Part shown: positions 28,054-36,622 of the stretch, piece after piece
How positions within the stretch are numbered: the stretch's first letter is position 1
Layout: the number at the start of each line of letters is the position of its first letter
From: a gamma proteobacterium L18
Lineage (GTDB): Bacteria; Pseudomonadota; Gammaproteobacteria; Pseudomonadales; Pseudomonadaceae
Direction: 5' to 3'
Length of the DNA stretch: 47,705 bases
NCBI GenBank assembly: GCA_000497835.1
Contig: KI547166.1
Coordinates: 282,153-329,857, forward strand
The notes under the pieces: model-generated
What the model saw: the letters and a program-made list of their open reading frames with translations, nothing else
Told to the model about the DNA's origin: nothing
Databases searched by the model: none
Made by a program: the position numbers and the translations under genes

Positions 28054-29196
28054 TTACTCCCCTTTTGCCGCGACGCTGGCCTGGGCATTCACCGGGGCCT
28101 GGACGTTGCTGGCCTGGGTGACCTTGACCGTGTCACCCGGGTGCACGTACTGCAGGCCCTCGGTGATCAGGCGGTCGCCGTCGTGCAGGCCGTCCTGGAT
28201 CAGCCAGTCGGTGCCGGCGGTGCGGTCGGCCTTCAACTCACGCAGCTCGACCTTGTTGTCGGCGTTCACCACCAGCGCGGTCGGCGTGCCTTTGAGGTCG
28301 TGGGTCACGCCCTGTTGCGGCGCCAGGATGGCGGTGGCGGCAACGCCGGCCTGCAGTTGTGCGTGCACGAACATGCCCGGCAGCAGGGTGTGGTCGGGGT
28401 TGGCGAACTTGGCGCGCAGGGTCACGGAGCCGGTGCTCTCGTCCACCGACACTTCCGAGAATTCCAGGGTGCCGTCCTGGTTGAAGGTGCTGCCGTCTTC
28501 CAGGGTCAGCTTGACCTTGGCGGCGTTGTCACCGGCTTTCTGCAATTGCCCGCTGGCCAGCTCCTTGCGCAGTTTCAGCAGGTTGGCCGAGGACTCGGTG
28601 ACGTCGACGTAAATCGGGTCCAACTGCTGGATGGTGGCCATCGCGTCAGTCTGCGCGCTGGTCACCAGCGCACCCTCGGTCACGCTGGAGCGGCCGATGC
28701 GGCCGTCGATCGGCGCCAGCACCTTGGTGTAGCGCATGTTGATCTGCGCGGTCATCAGGGTGGCTTCGTCCTGCAGCTCGGTGGCCTTGGCGTTGTCGTA
28801 TTCCTGACGGCTGACGGCCTGCTCGCTGATCAACTGCTTGTAGCGATCAGCCAACGATTTGGCCGACGCCAGGCTGGCCTTGGCGCTGGCCAGGGTGGCC
28901 TCGTACACCGACGGGTCGATCTGGTACAGCTGCTGCCCGGCCTTGACGTCGGAACCCTCCTTGAACAGGCGCGACAGGATCACGCCATCCACTTGCGGAC
29001 GCACCTCGGCCACCCGGAACGCGGTGACGCGGCCGGGCACCTCAGTGGTCAGGGCGTACGGCTGGGGGTGCAGGGTGACAACGCCCACTTGGGGCGTCTG
29101 CTGGGCGGGTGCAGCCGCCTCCTGGTTACAGCCGGCAAGCAGGCAGGCCAGTGCCGCCGCCGAGACCAGGGTGGTCACGCAAGGCTTGAGCTTCAT
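28054..29196 (-). CDS. RND membrane-fusion lipoprotein, MexA/TtgA type
   Basis: A 380-residue adaptor. I take ATG 29196 (MKLKPCVTTLVSAAALA), which has AGAGGA 5-6 nt upstream, over the ATG at 29214. The lipobox LLAGC gives an acylated Cys about residue 23. Domains follow in order: PGRVTAFRVAEVRPQVDGVILSRLFKEGSDVKAGQ (lipoyl), a coiled-coil hairpin at about 95-165, LAPIDGRIGRSSVTEGALV, and the beta-barrel with LLPGMFVHAQLQAGV. It is close to TtgA of P. putida throughout. In ttgABC a TetR gene (ttgR) is divergent; here no regulator is adjacent, so control must be distant. Confidence 0.92.
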   Translation of the reverse strand: MKLKPCVTTLVSAAALACLLAGCNQEAAAPAQQTPQVGVVTLHPQPYALTTEVPGRVTAFRVAEVRPQVDGVILSRLFKEGSDVKAGQQLYQIDPSVYEATLASAKASLASAKSLADRYKQLISEQAVSRQEYDNAKATELQDEATLMTAQINMRYTKVLAPIDGRIGRSSVTEGALVTSAQTDAMATIQQLDPIYVDVTESSANLLKLRKELASGQLQKAGDNAAKVKLTLEDGSTFNQDGTLEFSEVSVDESTGSVTLRAKFANPDHTLLPGMFVHAQLQAGVAATAILAPQQGVTHDLKGTPTALVVNADNKVELRELKADRTAGTDWLIQDGLHDGDRLITEGLQYVHPGDTVKVTQASNVQAPVNAQASVAAKGE

Positions 29197-29462
29197 GAAA
29201 ATTCCTCTGTGCAACTAGGTAGGTAGCGTTGCTGAACACGATGCCGGCCAAGGCCCGGCGCAGCGCACGGGCCGTTGGCGGCGTGCGGAGTCAGCGAAGG
29301 GTGGAGAGCCTATTGCACAAATGTGGATTGACTATGGAGACGTGATGCGCGGGCGATTGAGGACGTCGCACAAAAGGTTGAACCCTGCGGGCCAGAGCGG
29401 TTCGCAGATGATGAGGGCGTCGATGGAGGGCGCTGTGGACTGGCACTCACACGGAGTGAGCG

Positions 29463-29672
29463 ATGAACCTTTCGGCGTTTTTTCTCAATGCAGTGGTGTG
29501 CACCACCGCTGCCCACGACAACTGCATGCCGCCGCAATTTTTGTGGATGCCGCCCAAGTACCTGACCGATGAGGTGCGGGCGACGCAGTGCAATGCGCGG
29601 GCGCAACAGTTGAACAACGCACAGACCGATCGCACGATGTTCTATCGCTGCGATGCGCGGCGCGGGGCGTAA
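29463..29672 (+). CDS. Possible small secreted or hypothetical protein (69 residues)
   Basis: The 29197-29681 gap upstream of the efflux operon has no recognised gene. The best candidate is this 69-codon frame, with GGAG about 9 nt before ATG. It begins with a short hydrophobic stretch (NLSAFFLNAVVCTTAAHDN) that could be a weak signal peptide and has four Cys residues. Alternative overlapping frames on both strands are open too, so coding status is doubtful. No family recognised. Confidence 0.35.
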   Translation: MNLSAFFLNAVVCTTAAHDNCMPPQFLWMPPKYLTDEVRATQCNARAQQLNNAQTDRTMFYRCDARRGA

Positions 29673-29681
29673 TCGAGTTGC

Positions 29682-29825
29682 CTGCTTCCCGAGCTTTGCT
29701 CGGTCCCACACCGGTCGCGGCAGTTGAGTCAGGAAGGCAAAGCACTCAGCTTTTCGCTATTCGCTTTGCCTTTCTGACACGCATTGCCCGACCGGTGTGG
29801 GACCGAGCAAAGCTCGGGAAGCAGG
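29682..29825. repeat. Nested inverted REP hairpin
   Basis: The outer arms CCTGCTTCCCGAGCTTTGCT onwards (from 29682) and their mirror (ending about 29825) enclose a second inverted pair, GGAAGGCAAAGC (about 29731-29742) with GCTTTGCCTTTC (29763-29774). The whole can fold into one long interrupted hairpin. It lies downstream of the glutathione-peroxidase remnant. Confidence 0.8.
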
Positions 29826-29834
29826 CACCACAAA

Positions 29835-30041
29835 TCAACCAGCCAACTCAGCTTCAATGGCCTTGAGCAACCGCGCATCATCCGCCGCCACATCCGGCGC
29901 AAAGCGCCCCACCACCTCGCCCGTACGGCTGATCAGGAATTTCTCGAAGTTCCACTGCACCTCCGGCACCGGGTTCACCGGGATGCCCTTGCCGCTCAGG
30001 CGCTCGCGCCACGGGCCTTCGCCGACGGCGTCGGGAGTCAT
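29835..30041 (-). pseudogene. Glutathione peroxidase C-terminal remnant
   Basis: The 68-codon frame carries the C-terminal signature of glutathione peroxidases (PEVQWNFEKFLISRTGEVVGRF, then a final ADDARLLKAIEAELAG), with the conserved Trp-Asn of the active-site tetrad. The N-terminal two-thirds, including the peroxidatic Cys and Gln motifs, is absent. The same frame hits a stop at 30072-30074, and the DUF1615 stop is at 30098. It is therefore a 5'-truncated gene, presumably left by a deletion that joined it to the end of the neighbouring operon. Confidence 0.8.
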
Positions 30042-30097
30042 GGCGGGCTCCGTGGTGGGCGATAAACAAGCTCAAGACTCTACCACCGGTCCCACAG

Positions 30098-31183
30098 TTA
30101 TTGAGCGCGGGTCATGCAGCGGGCGCGGCGTTCGTCGACGCGGCGGGCGAACCAGGCGGTGGTCAGGTGGCGGGTGATTTTCGGGCTTTCCAGGGTAATG
30201 CCCGGCAGGATCGCGCGCGGCACCGGCTGGCCCGCCACCTGGTCGGCCAGCTCGAAGACGCGCTGGTACACCCGAGTGTCCTCGAAGTCCAACTGCTCGC
30301 CCTTGTCCAGGGCCTTGCGGATGTCGTTGTTGCTCATGTCCAGGCGCTTGCCCATGGAGCGCACGGCCAGCTCGGTCTGACCGGGGCTGATGGAGCCGTA
30401 GTCGATCAAGTCACCGTCCAGCGCCAGACGGATCTTGACCAGGCGGTTTAATGCAGCCTGGAAGGCGGCATTGCGGCTGGCGTAATGCCCGGCGTTGAAA
30501 TCGGCGAAGCGATACAGCGGCTCTGGGTAATGCACGGGGTAGCCGAGCAAATGCGCCGTACCGAAATACACCCCGCCGCGACGGCTGAACACCTCCCGGC
30601 GCACCGAGCCTTCCACCGGGTATGGATAGCCCCGCGCGTTGGCCTCGGCAAATGCCACGCTGACCTGCATGGGCCCGGCGGTATGCACCGGGTTGAAATT
30701 GCCGAACAACTGCCGCCCCAATGGCACGATGCCGATGAAATCGTCAAACACAGCGCTCAATTCACGCTCCGAACGTGCACTGTTGATGCGTTGCGCGTAG
30801 GTCTTGCCCGTGGGCGAAGTGAGGCCCAGCGCGGTGTCGACCAGAAACGCCGGCACATGCACGCGGGCGGCACGGCGGTCGATTTCCTGGCGGGCGATGC
30901 GGCCCAGGCCCGGCACTTGCGGGTCGGCCTGGAAGTTGGATTCCTGCTCGATGACGGCAATCACCGAACACAGGTTCTGGTTGCTGGGTTCCAGCGACTG
31001 GGCCTCGAAGGCCTTTTGAATGTCCGTGGCCCAGCCTTGGCGATCACTGGCCGAGGGCGGCAACAGGCGCGCCACTTTGGCGCGCACCTGTTCGGGCGTG
31101 AGGGGCGTTTGCAGCGGCTGATGACTACAGGCGGCCAGGGCCAGCAGCCCGATCATCAGTACAACGCGTTTCAACTCGCTCAA
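30098..31183 (-). CDS. DUF1615 lipoprotein
   Basis: A 361-residue predicted lipoprotein, with a short N-terminus and lipobox LAAC (LMIGLLALAACSHQ, Cys about 19). The body matches the DUF1615 family: VIAVIEQESNFQADPQVPGLGRIARQEI resembles the Glu-centred motif of lytic-transglycosylase-like proteins, followed by AGPMQVSVAFAEANARG and YRFADFNAGHYASRNAAFQAALN. A lysozyme-like fold is plausible but unproven. The start is TTG (31183) with GAGGTG upstream. It is the last gene of the tonB-receptor-phosphatase cluster, 22 nt after the phosphatase stop, so co-transcription is likely. Its role in the cluster is unknown. Confidence 0.85.
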   Translation of the reverse strand: MSELKRVVLMIGLLALAACSHQPLQTPLTPEQVRAKVARLLPPSASDRQGWATDIQKAFEAQSLEPSNQNLCSVIAVIEQESNFQADPQVPGLGRIARQEIDRRAARVHVPAFLVDTALGLTSPTGKTYAQRINSARSERELSAVFDDFIGIVPLGRQLFGNFNPVHTAGPMQVSVAFAEANARGYPYPVEGSVRREVFSRRGGVYFGTAHLLGYPVHYPEPLYRFADFNAGHYASRNAAFQAALNRLVKIRLALDGDLIDYGSISPGQTELAVRSMGKRLDMSNNDIRKALDKGEQLDFEDTRVYQRVFELADQVAGQPVPRAILPGITLESPKITRHLTTAWFARRVDERRARCMTRAQ

Positions 31184-31205
31184 TCGCCCACCTCTGGGTC
31201 AGGGT

Positions 31206-32489
31206 TCAGTCATCAGCATAGGCCTGCGGCTCGGTGGCCGTGCGGTCGATGCGCGCGCCCATGGCCTGTTCGAACGCGGCCAGCGGGATCAGTGCCTTGC
31301 CGTCAGGGCCGGTGTACTGCACCCGGTATGGCGCGTCGTGACTCAACTGGCGCAGCTGGTCCATGCTCTGCGCCACGTACGCCACACTGACGAAACGTTC
31401 GCCGTTGACGGGGTTCAGCCAGCGCTCGAACAACAGCGTACCACCGGGCGCTGCGTCGTTCTGCGGGTACTGGGCAATCTTCCAGTCAAAGCCGAGCAAG
31501 GTACGCAGCTGCGCAATGTTGCCGTCGTGCCCCACGTACGCCAGCCAGGTGGCCGCCAGCGGGCTGCCGGCGACCGATCGGTCGGTTTCATCCAGGCCGA
31601 GCAGCACCTGGTTGAGCAATTGCGACGCACCGCGCCGGGCAATGTAAGGCACGTGCTGAGTCAGAGCATATTTGGCCCCGCGCAGTTCCATCAGCGCGGC
31701 AACCTGATCGGCGTTGCGGGCGTGCCCGAAGGCCACCTGGTCCAGCGGCAGGCCTTCGGCGTACTGCATGCGGATGGTTTCCGCCATGCTGGCGCCCACG
31801 CTCAGCGGGCCGCTGAGCTTGACCGTGGTGCCCTTCTCTTTCAGGCCCCAGGGTTGCTGGCTCAAGGCGCAGCCCTTGGGCCTGGTGCAAGGGGTGGGCA
31901 CGCCCACCACGTGCTGCATGCGCTGCAAGGCCGGCTCATAGCGTGCCTGGGCCGCCTGCGGGCTGCCGCCCATGGCCACGCGCATGGCTTGCTCGGCCTG
32001 CTGGCGGTCGAGGGCGCCCAGGCCGTTTTCGCTGGGGTGGAACAGCCGGTCCTGGCTGGCGCGCCCGTGGTGCACGGGGATCGTGCAACCGGGGAACATG
32101 CCCTCCAGCAAAGCCTTGCCGGTGGCACGGGTGCGCGAGGCCGGGCTGGCCCACAGGTACGCTTGATCGGCGGATGGGCAGCCACTGGCGGTCAGCAGCC
32201 CCTGCCCTTGCAGGTACTGGCGCTGCCACTGGCCCAGCAGCACGGTGGCGGCGTAGCCATGGGCGGTCAGCAGGCCGTCGGCCACGGCGAATTTGGCCCA
32301 GGGTTTGGCTGACCAGCTGTCCAGCTCCGGGGTGTCGGTGGCAGGGCGGATGCCGTGGCGCATCACCAGCACCACCTTGTCCAGGCGCAGGCCCTGGGTG
32401 TTCAACGCCTCGGCGTGGGCCAGGGGCGTGGCGGCCAGGCCCAAGGCCAGAATCAGGGCACGCAGTGGTTTAGAAGTCATAACGGGCAT
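31206..32489 (-). CDS. Periplasmic histidine acid phosphatase (phytase / glucose-1-phosphatase family)
   Basis: A 427-residue branch-2 histidine phosphatase. A Sec signal (ALILALGLAATPLAHA) is cut about residue 26. The catalytic RHGxRxP box is Arg44-His45-Gly-Ile-Arg48-Pro49 (VMRHGIRPAT), and the proton donor is His321-Asp322 in YVGHDGN. It releases phosphate from organic phosphate esters; relatives are AppA phytase and Agp glucose-1-phosphatase. HDGN instead of HDTN leaves the substrate open. Six Cys suggest disulfides, as in AppA. The first ATG (32489) overlaps the receptor gene by 20 nt and the second (32480) by 11 nt, so it is coupled to the receptor. Confidence 0.9.
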   Translation of the reverse strand: MPVMTSKPLRALILALGLAATPLAHAEALNTQGLRLDKVVLVMRHGIRPATDTPELDSWSAKPWAKFAVADGLLTAHGYAATVLLGQWQRQYLQGQGLLTASGCPSADQAYLWASPASRTRATGKALLEGMFPGCTIPVHHGRASQDRLFHPSENGLGALDRQQAEQAMRVAMGGSPQAAQARYEPALQRMQHVVGVPTPCTRPKGCALSQQPWGLKEKGTTVKLSGPLSVGASMAETIRMQYAEGLPLDQVAFGHARNADQVAALMELRGAKYALTQHVPYIARRGASQLLNQVLLGLDETDRSVAGSPLAATWLAYVGHDGNIAQLRTLLGFDWKIAQYPQNDAAPGGTLLFERWLNPVNGERFVSVAYVAQSMDQLRQLSHDAPYRVQYTGPDGKALIPLAAFEQAMGARIDRTATEPQAYADD

Positions 32490-34599
32490 TCACGCTCAGG
32501 GTCCGTGGCGAACCGGGTTGCAGGTAGTTTTCCTGGTACCAGGTCCAGTATTTCTTGTTGGCAAGGTTAGTGACGTTGGCGCCGAAGGTCACCGCGTGGC
32601 CGCCGGCCAGTTTCAGGCGGTAGCCGCCGCCGGCGTCGAACAGGTTGTAGGCACCCAAGGTGTTGACGTTTTCCGAGTCAACCGCCATGGGGCCGATACG
32701 TTGGGCACCGGCGCGCACGAACAGGCCGGGCACTGCGCCGATGCGGTAGGTGGCCTGGGCGGCGGCCTGGTAGTGCGCGGCACCGGCGGCGCGGTTGCCG
32801 TCCACATCGCCGGCGTCCATGTACTCGGAGTCCAGCGACATGATGCTGCCGTCCAGGGTCAGGTTGTCGATCGGGTCGACGCTGGCGTTCAGTTCCAGGC
32901 CCTGGTAGCGGATGGTGCCGCTTTGCACGTATTCATTGGCGCTGTTGGTGTATTCGGCGCCGCGGTCGATGCGGAAGGCAGCCGCGGTGGCGCTCCAGTT
33001 GCGGCGCTGCACTTTCATGCCGATTTCATACTGTTTGCTGCGCAGCGGGCCCAGGGTGGTGTCTTCGTTGAGGGTGCCGGTGGGTGCAGTGCCACCTGCT
33101 TCCAGTGACTCGACGTAGCTGACGTAAGCGGTGAGGTCCTTGATCGGCTTGTACATCAACGCCACGGTCGGGGTGGCCGGGCGGGCCTTGTAGTTCACGG
33201 CATCGCTGGTGGCCGAATCGTGGGTCTGCTCGCGGAAGGTCTCGTTGCGCAGACCCAGCATCAGCGACCACTGCTCGCCCAGGCCAATGGTGTCGCTGGC
33301 GAAAACCGCGCTTTCCTTGATCTGGTCGTCGCCGTAGGTGCCGCCGCTGTAGTCGATGTTGTACACCGAGAAGCGCGTCGGGTCGTAAAGGTTGCCGGTG
33401 CCCACGGTGGTCTTGGGCGTGTTCACCGATTTGCGCGAATCCAGCTGCGAGTAGGAGCTGCCCAGCACCACGTCATGGCTGAACCAGCCTGTGTTGAACT
33501 TGCCTTCCAGGGTGCCCATGGCGTCGTTGTATTCGTAGCCGTGGTATTCGGAAGTCACCTTGTCGGAGTAATTGCCGCTGTTGCTGGTGATCTGGTACTG
33601 GTCCTTCACGTAACGGCGGTCGGAGTCGCTGTAGCGGTAAGCCAGCTTGCCCTGCCAGTTGGGGGAGAATTGGTAAGTGGCCGACAGGGTCGACAGGCTG
33701 TAGTCGACGTCGGTGTAGGAGCCATTGCTGTACAGGCGCTTGCTGCCGTCGATGGCCTTGGGCAGCACGTACTTGGTGTTGACCACAATGTCGGTGCCGC
33801 CCGAGGTGGCCCGCTGTTGGTACAGGGTGTCGAAATTGAGGGTCAAGTCATCGGTCAGCTTGGCATCCAGCGCCAGGCCCACGGCCGTGCGGTTTACGGC
33901 CGCGCTGCCGCTGGCCGCGTTGCCTTCTTCGTGCACCAGGTTCAAGCGATAGCCGAAACGAGGATCGTCCAGCCGCCCGCCCACGTCGATGTGTTCCTTG
34001 TAGACGTTGCTGGACTGATAGCCCGCATCGACACTGAAAATAGTCTTGTCAGTCGGCCGCTTGGTCACGTAATTGACGATGCCGCCCGGGCTGCCGAAGC
34101 CATACATGAAGCCCGACAGCCCCTTGAGCACCTCGACGCTGTCGAACATCTCCAGGGGCATTTCCACGCCGCGGTTGATGTTGGCCATGCCGTCGACCTT
34201 GTAGCCATTCAGGTCATCCAGCGGCAGGCCGCGCACCGCCAGGGTCGCCGGATGGGTGCCGTAGCTGGAGCTGATGGAGGTGACGGAGGCGTCGTACTTC
34301 ACCGCCTCGGAGAGAATGCCCGCCTGGCGCTGCTGGATCTCTTCGCTGCTCACGCTCTTGAGCGAGAACGGCGTGTCGATGGCGGCCTTGCTGCCCAGCG
34401 CGCCGCTGGACATCTTCTTGTGCAGGTCGGGTTTCTTGGCCTTCGCGGCCTTGACGGTCACCTGGGGCAAGGTGGCCAGCACGCTGTCGTCGATGACCGG
34501 CGCCGGGTCGGCCGCCCAGATCGAGGAGGCCAGGGCGAAAGCGGCAAGGCCGGCACCGGTGCGCAGGGCCAGGGCGTGAAACGGATGGTTGCGACGCAT
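32470..34599 (-). CDS. TonB-dependent outer-membrane receptor (siderophore-receptor-like)
   Basis: A 709-residue TonB-dependent transporter. It has a Sec signal (cleavage near SSIWA-AD, residue 29). The TonB box is probably the LPQVTVKA segment just after it, followed by the plug domain: PFSLKSVSSEEIQQRQAG, LAVRGLPLDDLNGYKVDGM, VEVLKGLSGFMYGFGSPGGIVNYVTKRPT. A 22-stranded barrel ends in SLSVNARYDF with the usual terminal Phe. The plug resembles ferric-siderophore receptors. No extended N-terminal signalling domain is visible, so it is a plain transporter. Because it overlaps the phosphatase gene and follows its own tonB-exbBD, an organic phosphate or metal-phosphate ligand is possible. Confidence 0.93.
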   Translation of the reverse strand: MRRNHPFHALALRTGAGLAAFALASSIWAADPAPVIDDSVLATLPQVTVKAAKAKKPDLHKKMSSGALGSKAAIDTPFSLKSVSSEEIQQRQAGILSEAVKYDASVTSISSSYGTHPATLAVRGLPLDDLNGYKVDGMANINRGVEMPLEMFDSVEVLKGLSGFMYGFGSPGGIVNYVTKRPTDKTIFSVDAGYQSSNVYKEHIDVGGRLDDPRFGYRLNLVHEEGNAASGSAAVNRTAVGLALDAKLTDDLTLNFDTLYQQRATSGGTDIVVNTKYVLPKAIDGSKRLYSNGSYTDVDYSLSTLSATYQFSPNWQGKLAYRYSDSDRRYVKDQYQITSNSGNYSDKVTSEYHGYEYNDAMGTLEGKFNTGWFSHDVVLGSSYSQLDSRKSVNTPKTTVGTGNLYDPTRFSVYNIDYSGGTYGDDQIKESAVFASDTIGLGEQWSLMLGLRNETFREQTHDSATSDAVNYKARPATPTVALMYKPIKDLTAYVSYVESLEAGGTAPTGTLNEDTTLGPLRSKQYEIGMKVQRRNWSATAAAFRIDRGAEYTNSANEYVQSGTIRYQGLELNASVDPIDNLTLDGSIMSLDSEYMDAGDVDGNRAAGAAHYQAAAQATYRIGAVPGLFVRAGAQRIGPMAVDSENVNTLGAYNLFDAGGGYRLKLAGGHAVTFGANVTNLANKKYWTWYQENYLQPGSPRTLSVNARYDF

Positions 34600-34671
34600 G
34601 ACATTACCCAGATAAAGGGGCGCACGAACCCCGCCCGCCCTGGAGTGGGCAGGGGGAATCGCAGCGTTGTA

Positions 34672-35094
34672 TTAAGGGGTGAGGGCTTGAGTGACGAAGC
34701 CGATTTTTTCCAGGCCGCCGTTTTGCGCGGCGGCCATCACCTGCACGACTTTCTCGTACGGGGTGTCACGCTGGGCGCGCAGGTGCAGCTCGGGCACCGG
34801 CTGGCGTGCCGCGGCTTCGGCGATCAGCGCGGGCAGCTCGCTGTCGCTGATATCGCGGTCGTCCCAGTGCAGGTGGCCGACGTTGTCCAGAGCCAGGTCC
34901 ACGGCCACCGGCGGCTTGTTGTCCTGCTGCGCGGCGGCGTGGGGCAAGTCGATCTTCACGCTGTGCTGGATGGCCGGCACGGTGATGATGAAGATCACCA
35001 GCAGCACCAGCATCACGTCCACCAGCGGCGTGGTGTTGATCTCCGGGTTGAAACCGCCGTCGTCGTCCATGTCGTCCTGCAGGGCGCCGGCCAT
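34672..35094 (-). CDS. exbD: ExbD biopolymer-transport protein
   Basis: A 140-residue TonB-system subunit. The single N-terminal helix LVDVMLVLLVIFIITVPAIQ follows the conserved FNPEINTTPLVDVML, whose Asp is the proton-conducting residue. The periplasmic domain ends with ELHLRAQRDTPYEKVVQVMAAAQNGGLEKIGFVTQ. It energises TonB with ExbB through the proton gradient. Its start overlaps the exbB stop by 1 nt, and the receptor gene follows 72 nt later. Confidence 0.93.
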   Translation of the reverse strand: MAGALQDDMDDDGGFNPEINTTPLVDVMLVLLVIFIITVPAIQHSVKIDLPHAAAQQDNKPPVAVDLALDNVGHLHWDDRDISDSELPALIAEAAARQPVPELHLRAQRDTPYEKVVQVMAAAQNGGLEKIGFVTQALTP

Positions 35095-35822
35095 TACACG
35101 TACTCCGCGCGGGCCTGGGGCATGGCGCGCTGCGGCGACTGGCCCTGGGGGGTGGCGCGGGCGCCGATCACCAGCAGGTCATGCAGCTCGAAGGCAAACT
35201 TGCCCAGTTCGGCCAGGGTCTGCTTGTTGGTGCGCACCAGCAGGTTGTACGCCAGGGTGGCGGGGATGGCCACGGCCAGGCCCAGGGCGGTCATGATCAG
35301 GGTTTCGCCCACGGGGCCTGCGACCTTGTCGATGCTGGCGTCGCCGGTCAGGCCGATCTTCATCAGCGCGTGGTAGATGCCCCATACGGTGCCCAGCAAG
35401 CCCACGAACGGCGCGCTGGAACCGACGGTGGCGAGGATCGCCATGCCGCCTTGCAGACGGGCACCCACCACCAGGGTGGCCTGGCGCAGGGCGCGGTTGA
35501 GCCAGTCGCTGAAGGCCGGCGGGTTCATGCCGCTGTCCAGCGCTTCGCGGTGCTGGGTGGCGGCGGCCACGCCAGCGTGGGCCAGGGTGGCATAGGACGG
35601 CTCGCGGTTGAGCTGGCGCACGCCGTCGCTCAGGGTGGGCGCCGCCCAGAAGGCGGCCAGCAGGCGCGGGGCGCGCAGCCGGGCCAGGCCCAGGCGGATC
35701 AGCTTGTCGGCGATCACGTACCAGGACGCCAGCGACATGATCAGCAGCATCAGTGCCACGCCACGGGTCACGGCGTCGGCCTGCCCCCACAGCATGTCCA
35801 TTCCCAAGGAAGCGTTTTGCAT
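35094..35822 (-). CDS. exbB: ExbB/TolQ-family proton channel
   Basis: A 242-residue inner-membrane protein with three helices (about 15-35, 130-155, 175-195). The conserved cytoplasmic and membrane motifs are present: LATVGSSAPFVGLLGTVWGIYHALMKIG and VGETLIMTALGLAVAIPATLAYNLLVR. The start is taken at ATG 35822 (MQNASLGMDMLWGQAD) with GAGAG upstream; the open frame continues to 35888 but lacks support. It forms the ExbB pentamer around ExbD. It is the second gene of tonB-exbB-exbD, with a 101-nt gap after tonB. Confidence 0.93.
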   Translation of the reverse strand: MQNASLGMDMLWGQADAVTRGVALMLLIMSLASWYVIADKLIRLGLARLRAPRLLAAFWAAPTLSDGVRQLNREPSYATLAHAGVAAATQHREALDSGMNPPAFSDWLNRALRQATLVVGARLQGGMAILATVGSSAPFVGLLGTVWGIYHALMKIGLTGDASIDKVAGPVGETLIMTALGLAVAIPATLAYNLLVRTNKQTLAELGKFAFELHDLLVIGARATPQGQSPQRAMPQARAEYV

Positions 35823-35923
35823 GGTGTTGCTCTCCAGGTCATCAATCGTTAAAACGCACCCGAGCGCCGTCCTGGCAGGACCGCCCACGGGGTGAATTCA
35901 GGGTGGGTAAAGGGGTGGTGCGC

Positions 35924-36622
35924 TTAGCTGTCGAGCTGGAAGCGCAAGGGCACGATCACGTACACCGACATGGCCCGGCCGTCCTCGCGGTAGGGCTTGA
36001 ACAGCGCCGCACGGGCGGCCTCCCTGCCCGCCTCGTCCAGGCTGCCAAAGCCTGAAGACCGTAGCACATCGATGTGCCCCGGCTTGCCGCTTTCATCCAC
36101 CAGCACGCGCAGCACCACGGTGCCTTCGTTGCCGTCCTCGCGGTCACGGTCGGGGTATTGCGGCTCGGGGGCGCGCAGGTATTCCACGCCGTGGGTGATG
36201 GTTTTCGGCGGTGCCGGCGGCGGGGTGGGTGCTGCGGCCACCACGGGGGCGGCGGCCGGTGCTGCTGTGGCAGCGACCGCTGGGGCTGGCGTAGGCACTG
36301 GCGCCGCCACATGGCGCGGCGCAGGTGTGGCCTTGGCCACCGGTTTTGGCACCGGGCGCGCTACCGGGGTGGGCGGCGGTGGTGGTGGCGTCGGTGCGGC
36401 CGGTGGTTGTGGCGCGGCAGCCGGTGCGGGCACCGGCTCATTGATGACCGAGGCGTAAATGGTACGCGGCTGGCTGACGGCCAGCGGCGTGGGCGCCTGG
36501 CGCGCAAACCAGCTCAGTGCCAGCACGTGCACGGCCACCACCGCGGCCACCTTCAGGGCGCGCGAGGGCGCCTGGGTGGAAACCTGTGGCAAGGGCATCG
36601 GTGTGCTCAAAGCGGTGTGCAT
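35924..36622 (-). CDS. tonB: TonB energy-transducing protein
   Basis: A 232-residue TonB. The N-terminal anchor is ALKVAAVVAVHVLALSWFA, in which the SxxxH-type pattern is only partly conserved (His in VAVHVLA). A long Pro/Ala-rich periplasmic spacer follows (about 65-140, with PTPPPPPPTPVARPVPKP). The C-terminal TonB domain includes YPDRDREDGNEGTVVLRVLVDESGKPGHIDVLRSSGFGSLDEAGREAA, with the usual strands and YP start. It is the first gene of the cluster, divergent from a GNAT gene across 232 nt. A TonB dedicated to one receptor is suggested by the arrangement. Confidence 0.92.
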   Translation of the reverse strand: MHTALSTPMPLPQVSTQAPSRALKVAAVVAVHVLALSWFARQAPTPLAVSQPRTIYASVINEPVPAPAAAPQPPAAPTPPPPPPTPVARPVPKPVAKATPAPRHVAAPVPTPAPAVAATAAPAAAPVVAAAPTPPPAPPKTITHGVEYLRAPEPQYPDRDREDGNEGTVVLRVLVDESGKPGHIDVLRSSGFGSLDEAGREAARAALFKPYREDGRAMSVYVIVPLRFQLDS

